A stretch of 6,713 nt of DNA from Thiotrichales bacterium HSG1 (GTDB lineage: Bacteria > Pseudomonadota > Gammaproteobacteria > Beggiatoales > Beggiatoaceae). Made by a program: the position numbers and the translations under genes. Positions within the stretch are counted from its first letter, which is position 1; each line of letters begins with the position of its first letter. The DNA is taken from assembly GCA_030378125.1 (NCBI GenBank), contig JAUCGN010000051.1:3631-10343 (forward strand), read 5' to 3'. The notes below the pieces were generated by a model. It saw nothing but the letters and a program-made list of their open reading frames with translations. It did not search any database and was not told where the DNA came from. Below are positions 1 to 4,124 of this stretch, in pieces.

Positions 1-60
1 AACAAAATAGGTTTAATGGTTTAATCATGTTTTATCCTTAAATCTTGTATAATCATGTTC
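1..60. repeat. Partial inverted-repeat element at the left window edge
   Basis: This 60-bp stretch matches 186-245, the loop and right arm of the next inverted repeat. It shows that the array started before the window. Confidence 0.9.
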
Positions 61-245
61 AAAAACCTCACTACTCCCTCCACTCCAACCGCAAGGGTAT
101 TTCTTTGGCGATGTCTTCGTAGTGTTTACGGATAGTTGGGAGTTTGAACAAGATTGTGCAGGATTAAATGATTAACAGGATTTTAAACAAAATAGGTTTA
201 ATGGTTTAATCATGTTTTATCCTTAAATCTTGTATAATCATGTTC
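61..245 (-). repeat. Array unit 1: NACHT tail copy (61-145) and inverted repeat (146-245)
   Basis: The tail copy has the array consensus sequence, with its stop triplet at 71-73. The inverted repeat runs from GAACAAGATTG at 146 to CATGTTC ending at 245, with arms of about 37 bp around a loop of about 25 bp. Its left arm has a T at 169 where the other units have G, which costs one pair in the stem. Confidence 0.9.
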
Positions 246-432
246 AAAAACCTCACTACTCCCTCCACTCCAACCGCAAGGGTATTTCTTTGGCGATGTC
301 TTCGTAGTGTTTGCGGATAGTTGGGAGTTTGAACAAGATTGTGCAGGATTAAAGGATTAACAGGATTTTAAACAAAATCGGTTTCTAATGATTTAATCAT
401 GTTTTATCTTTTTAATCCGTTAAATCATGTTC
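246..432 (-). repeat. Array unit 2: NACHT tail copy (246-330) and divergent inverted repeat (331-432)
   Basis: The tail differs from consensus only at 313 (G for A), which is CGT to CGC for Arg on the minus strand. The loop and right arm (about 375-432) are the most diverged in the array, but they include TTTAATCC, which still pairs with GGATTAAA in the left arm. The ability to fold is therefore kept although the sequence changed. Confidence 0.9.
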
Positions 433-618
433 AAAAACCTCACTACTCCCTCCACTCCAACCGCAAGGGTATTTCCTTGGCGATGTCTTCGTAGTGTTTA
501 CGGATGGTTGGGAGTTTGAACAAGATTGTGCAGGATTAAAGGATTAACAGGATTTTAAACAAAATAGGTTTTAATGGTTTAATCATGTTTTATCCTTAAA
601 TCTTGTATAATCATGTTC
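433..618 (-). repeat. Array unit 3: NACHT tail copy (433-517) and inverted repeat (518-618)
   Basis: The tail has two differences from consensus: 476 (C for T, AAA to AAG, Lys) and 506 (G for A, ACT to ACC, Thr). Both are synonymous on the minus strand. The inverted repeat has one extra T in its loop. Confidence 0.9.
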
Positions 619-803
619 AAAAACCTCACTACTCCCTCCACTCCAACCGCAAGGGTATTTCTTTGGCAATGTCTTCGTAGTGTTTACGGATAGTTGGGAG
701 TTTGAACAAGATTGTGCAGGATTAAAGGATTAACAGGATTTTAAACAAAATAGGTTTAATGGTTTAATCATGTTTTATCCTTAAATCCTGTATAATCATG
801 TTC
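619..803 (-). repeat. Array unit 4: NACHT tail copy (619-703) and inverted repeat (704-803)
   Basis: The tail differs from consensus only at 668 (A for G, ATC to ATT, Ile). In the right arm, 788 is C where the other similar units have T. This base faces G719, so a G.U pair in plus-strand RNA becomes a G-C pair. Confidence 0.9.
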
Positions 804-989
804 AAAAACCTCACTACTCCCTCCACTCCAACCGCAAGGGTATTTCTTTGGCGATGTCTTCGTAGTGTTTACGGATAGTTGGGAGTTTGAACAAGATTGT
901 GCAGGATTTAAGGATTAACAGGATTTTAAACAAAATAGGTTTTAATGGTTTAATCATGTTTTATCCTTAAATCTTGTATAATCATGTTC
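804..989 (-). repeat. Array unit 5: NACHT tail copy (804-888) and inverted repeat (889-989)
   Basis: The tail is consensus. The inverted repeat is the one lying directly behind the NACHT gene: it begins 11 bp past that gene's stop codon, so it would be the first structure in the gene's 3' untranslated RNA. The T at 909 (A in the other units) restores pairing in the middle of the stem, where GATTTAAGGAT pairs with ATCCTTAAATC without a gap. A role in ending or protecting the mRNA is possible, but there is no GC-rich stem followed by a U-run, so I do not call a terminator. Confidence 0.9.
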
Positions 990-999
990 AAAAACCTCA

Positions 1000-3900
1000 C
1001 TACTCCTTCCACTCCAACCGCAAGGGTATTTCTTTGGCGATGTCTTCGTAGTATTTACGTATAGTTGCGTGGGGAAGATTGAGCTTCTTTGTTGCTTTCC
1101 ATACTTGTTTTTTCTTAACAGTGGATTTGGAATCTAGCCAAGGCCATTTACCATCAAAATTTTTCGTAAGTAATTTTTGCCAAGCTTCATCATGGTAATG
1201 TTTTGCTATCGCTTCAATGGCAGCACTACGGACATATTCATGCTTATCATCCTGAATAACTTGTTGTAATAATAAATAGGTTTCTGTACGGTCTTTATAG
1301 TATTCAGCTAAAGATGAAACGGCAGCACGGCGACCATATTCATGCCCATCATCCTGAACAACTTTCTGTAATAATGAATAAGTTTTTGGACGGTCTTGGT
1401 AGTGTTCAGCTAAAGATGAAATGGCAGTACTACGAACATATTCATGCTTATCACCTTGGATAATTTGCTGTAATAATGAATAGGTCTCTTGACGGTCTTG
1501 ATAGTGTCCAGCTAAAGATAAAACAGCCGCACAACGAATATATTCATGTTTTTCATCCTGAATAACTTGCTGTAATAATAAATAAGTTTCCTTTTTAAAA
1601 CAATGTGTTAGAGCATCAAAAGCCATAGCTGGAATTGAAATATATTTAATATTCTTACTCAAATCAATAAGTGATTGTTTAGTTGTTTTACTATCATTCC
1701 AAAGTGCTGCTACTACTTTTCCAAAAGCATACATTCCTTGCCAACTTCTTACTTTCTTTTCAGGTTTAGACAACCAACCCAAAAATTTCTCCCTCCTAGG
1801 CCAACTTTTACTAATCATCTCCACCGCCGGAACAGCATATTCTTCAAATTGTTGTTCCTTTTTATCAAAATTATCAACTTCATCTCTATCAGCAGTATCT
1901 TCAAACCACCCACACAAACTCCCCAGCACCTGTTCAGCAACATCAGCAATCTGATTAATATCAGCCACCTCCGCCAAACACTGCACCGTCAAAATCAAAT
2001 CATCTGTTTTCTCAAAGGCTTCTTTTCTCTCTGGTAAAATAGCACCAATCAACTTCCCAGCAACCTTTGGTTTAACCATCCCACAAATCAATCGCAACAC
2101 CTCATGCCAAGCCGAATCCTGACAATGAGCCAAAAAAATATCTTTCTCAAGCTCTTCAGGAGAAATTTCATTGTCAGCCCCATATTGCAAACGGTCAAAA
2201 ATCTCCGCCGCACAAAAATACTCCAAAAATGTCCGATGCACAAAGCCATATAAACTCGCCCCATACAAACACAAAATAAAATTCCTCTCCCACAACTGAT
2301 CAACCATACCACGACTCATTCGCCCAACTTCAGTCTCCGGCAACTGCCAACGAACCCGCAAATATTCCGCAATTTCCGCCAACAAATCATCACCCAAAAT
2401 AAAATTACCAGACAACCCCTTCTCACTCGCCTGCATCCGCCAAGCAACTCGCCGCAACAACTCCAACTTATCATCCTCATACATAAAATTAGCTGGCGTT
2501 TCCTCCACCGAAATCTTATGCCCGGTCACATCCCAATGATGACACAAAACCTTAGTCGCATGTTCATACAACTTAGCCCGTTTCTTTGGTAACTCCTGAT
2601 GCTTGGCAATAATCGCAATCATCGTCAACAACAACGGATTCCCTGCCAACTGCCGAATCGCTGGCGAACTTTTTAACGCCGTCTCAATCCGTTGATAACG
2701 AAAATCTGCCTCATTCACTTTATCCCGAAACACCAAATCAAACCAACCCCGAGCAAAACTCTTAATCTGCTCCAACTCCAAATCCTGCAAAGTATATTCA
2801 TAAAAATCAGCAGCCTGTAATGCCTTGCCCTGATAACCAACAATCCGAGAAGTCACCAACACTCTGGCCTTATCCTGATAATCCAATGCAAAACCAATGA
2901 TTTGCTGAGTTATTTTCTCCCGTTCCACCGGATCAAAAATCTCATCCAAACCATCAAAAATCACCAAAGAAGGTCGAGTTTTCAACAACTCCTTGAGTTC
3001 AACAGAATTAAACGTATAACCTTCCGCCTTACCCAAATTATGAAAATACTCCAAAAACCCACAACATTTATTACCCGCAACTTCCCCCATATAATTGCGT
3101 AATTCCACCAACAACGGCAAATGCCCACCAGTCGCAAAAAACTCCAAATTCCTTGCCAACACACTCAACAATAAATACCGTGCCAACGTTGACTTACCCG
3201 AACCCGGATCACCAAGCAAAATCAAACGGTTATTATCCGGTTTAGCCACCACCGTCAATACCGACTCAGGTTGAGCTTGCGTCCAATTATCCTGCAATCG
3301 CTTAAAATCATCCTCCCGCAATTCATCAGATAATTCATCCGCTTCCAACTCACCCTTAGCATACAACCTATCCAAAATTTCCTTTGGCAACTCTCGTGGT
3401 GGCCGACTTTCTCGCACCATCTGCGGCACAAAAACATCCTTCAACAAAATCCCCCCATCATCCACATCATCCCGTGATGGCGGAGTCAAAGCAGATAAAT
3501 CCAACACCTGATAACGAATCCTTACTCGCTCGGCATATTTATCCCAATCAAAATTATCGCCACCAGTTACACCCAATTTTTCCAATTGATCATAAACTTG
3601 ATTGCACAAATCATGTTTGTTTTCATATTTATCATAATACTGTTCGTTACCATATTGTTCTGAATTAGCAAGTTTTATTTGAAAATCATTAAGAGCTTGG
3701 TTTCGTTGTTCCGTTTGCTTAAAATAAGTATAAATCTTTGGTTTACCTGTTAATTTAAACTGTTCATAAGCCACATCAAATTCATGTAAAGTATATTTCC
3801 CGGCCAAAGTCCAAAACAGAAAAATAATAACATCACATTGTTTTATCGCTTCATCATATTCAGTCTGCAATCCGTACTCAACCATTGCATTAACAAAACT

Positions 3901-4038
3901 ATCTTCCCAAGTTATCAGTTTCAGATATACCTCTTTTTCATTGAGCATATCATTTTTCCCAGCAATATTGAGTTTAAGCTCTTTCCGATCCTCTCTCAAC
4001 TCAGCAGATGAAGCCAAAAATATTTGTGTAGTTGTCAT
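1000..4038 (-). CDS. TIR-like (DUF4062-like) - NACHT ATPase - HEAT-repeat protein, probable NLR-like defence/conflict protein
   Basis: Complete 1012-residue STAND protein, probably a cytoplasmic sensor that oligomerises on nucleotide binding and switches on its N-terminal effector. Residues 5-110 (QIFLASSAELRED, WEDSF, CDVIIFLFW, GKYTLHEF) look like the TIR-like/DUF4062 fold. E86 sits where TIR NADases keep their catalytic Glu, but enzymatic activity is inferred only. The NACHT core has Walker A GDPGSGKST (276-284), Walker B LVIFDGLDE (358-366), a VTSR sensor (395-398), GNPLLL (466-471) and the winged-helix motif HRTFLEYFCA (601-610). From about 640 onward the chain is a helical solenoid: one degenerate unit (783-816) and four nearly identical 34-residue HEAT-like repeats (817-952) precede a basic 60-residue tail. 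The ATG at 4038 places the first beta strand at residue 5; upstream in-frame codons offer no ATG, and GGGG 14 bases before the start is a poorly spaced ribosome site. The NACHT core is more GC-rich than both ends. The trigger is unknown. Confidence 0.88.
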   Translation of the reverse strand: MTTTQIFLASSAELREDRKELKLNIAGKNDMLNEKEVYLKLITWEDSFVNAMVEYGLQTEYDEAIKQCDVIIFLFWTLAGKYTLHEFDVAYEQFKLTGKPKIYTYFKQTEQRNQALNDFQIKLANSEQYGNEQYYDKYENKHDLCNQVYDQLEKLGVTGGDNFDWDKYAERVRIRYQVLDLSALTPPSRDDVDDGGILLKDVFVPQMVRESRPPRELPKEILDRLYAKGELEADELSDELREDDFKRLQDNWTQAQPESVLTVVAKPDNNRLILLGDPGSGKSTLARYLLLSVLARNLEFFATGGHLPLLVELRNYMGEVAGNKCCGFLEYFHNLGKAEGYTFNSVELKELLKTRPSLVIFDGLDEIFDPVEREKITQQIIGFALDYQDKARVLVTSRIVGYQGKALQAADFYEYTLQDLELEQIKSFARGWFDLVFRDKVNEADFRYQRIETALKSSPAIRQLAGNPLLLTMIAIIAKHQELPKKRAKLYEHATKVLCHHWDVTGHKISVEETPANFMYEDDKLELLRRVAWRMQASEKGLSGNFILGDDLLAEIAEYLRVRWQLPETEVGRMSRGMVDQLWERNFILCLYGASLYGFVHRTFLEYFCAAEIFDRLQYGADNEISPEELEKDIFLAHCQDSAWHEVLRLICGMVKPKVAGKLIGAILPERKEAFEKTDDLILTVQCLAEVADINQIADVAEQVLGSLCGWFEDTADRDEVDNFDKKEQQFEEYAVPAVEMISKSWPRREKFLGWLSKPEKKVRSWQGMYAFGKVVAALWNDSKTTKQSLIDLSKNIKYISIPAMAFDALTHCFKKETYLLLQQVIQDEKHEYIRCAAVLSLAGHYQDRQETYSLLQQIIQGDKHEYVRSTAISSLAEHYQDRPKTYSLLQKVVQDDGHEYGRRAAVSSLAEYYKDRTETYLLLQQVIQDDKHEYVRSAAIEAIAKHYHDEAWQKLLTKNFDGKWPWLDSKSTVKKKQVWKATKKLNLPHATIRKYYEDIAKEIPLRLEWKE
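1183..1590 (-). repeat. Four in-frame 102-bp repeats encoding HEAT-like units
   Basis: Units lie at 1489-1590, 1387-1488, 1285-1386 and 1183-1284 and encode four 34-residue repeats (residues 817-952) in perfect register with no insertions. The core is of the form HEYVRSAAISSLAEHYQD, preceded by TYSLLQQVIQ. The arginine after the aromatic/valine pair and the alanine-rich second helix fit HEAT/PBS-lyase-like repeats rather than TPRs. The DNA of the units is also closely similar, so copy number can change by recombination without breaking the frame. Confidence 0.92.
1591..1692 (-). repeat. Degenerate fifth HEAT-like unit directly before the four good ones
   Basis: The 34 residues 783-816 keep the spacing of the following units: KY at unit positions 16-17, Ala at 22 and Ala at 27 (IKYISIPAMAFDAL against HEYIRCAAVLSLAG). 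The DNA similarity is lost, so this looks like an older unit left outside recent repeat exchange. Confidence 0.55.
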
Positions 4039-4045
4039 AATTATA

Positions 4046-4061
4046 TTTGTACCCCTACAAA
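4046..4061 (-). promoter_or_regulatory. Small perfect hairpin before the NACHT start
   Basis: On the coding strand this reads TTTGTAGGGGTACAAA: a six-pair stem with a GGGG loop, ending seven bases before the ATG at 4038. The loop holds the only purine-rich stretch that could act as a ribosome-binding site. Hidden or shown by the stem, it could control translation. It could also be an operator-like palindrome, or chance in AT-rich DNA. Confidence 0.35.
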
Positions 4062-4096
4062 CAGTTAATTTAAAACTAAATTTATTATTTTCATTC

Positions 4097-4124
4097 TTTA
4101 TACAGGACAGGCTATTTTTGTTTA
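4097..4124 (-). promoter_or_regulatory. Weak candidate promoter for the NACHT gene
   Basis: On the minus strand TAAACA (4124-4119; 4 of 6 to TTGACA) and TATAAA (4102-4097; 5 of 6 to TATAAT) are 16 bp apart. Transcription would start near 4090, giving a leader of about 50 bases that includes the hairpin. The -35 box overlaps the last codons of the channel gene. In DNA this AT-rich such matches are common, so the two genes may equally be read as one transcript across the 73-bp spacer. Confidence 0.2.

Larger units (their letters stand above)
1..999. repeat. Tandem array, period 185-187 bp, of NACHT-gene 3' tails plus inverted repeats
   Basis: Five full units and one partial unit at the left edge follow one another without a gap, and the gene's own 3' end makes the next period. 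The stop-codon triplets of the tails start at 71, 256, 443, 629 and 814, and the real stop is at 1000, giving steps of 185, 187, 186, 185 and 186. Each unit is an 85-bp tail (constant length) plus a 100-102-bp imperfect inverted repeat. Read on the minus strand, the tail encodes TIRKHYEDIAKEIPLRLEWR then E and a stop, matching the end of the neighbouring NACHT protein (TIRKYYEDIAKEIPLRLEWK then E). The tail frame is closed by a TAA about 30 codons upstream and has no ATG, so the units are not genes. No other gene is visible in 1-999. The array continues beyond the window. Confidence 0.95.

Noticed and set aside
61..888. Series of small genes from the tail frames
   Set aside because: Each tail frame is only about 30 codons from stop to stop, has no ATG and no ribosome site, and matches only the C-terminal end of a larger protein.
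889..989. Rho-independent terminator of the NACHT gene
   Set aside because: The stem is AT-rich, long and imperfect, with a large loop and no U-run at its end. Its pairing is also better on the opposite strand.
1..999. CRISPR array
   Set aside because: The whole 186-bp unit repeats and there are no unique spacers. The unit is far longer than a CRISPR repeat and contains coding-derived sequence.
1..999. Insertion sequence or transposon
   Set aside because: There is no transposase, no target-site duplication and no terminal repeat around a gene. The inverted repeats could be MITE-like, but nothing in the window proves mobility.
1675..3668. Plus-strand open frames opposite the NACHT gene
   Set aside because: They lie entirely inside a well-supported minus-strand gene, show no recognisable domains and have biased composition as expected for antisense frames.
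4040..4068. Promoter TTAACT-17-TATAAT directly before the NACHT ATG
   Set aside because: The match and spacing are good, but transcription would begin inside codons 2-4. The next in-frame ATG would remove the first beta strand of the effector domain.
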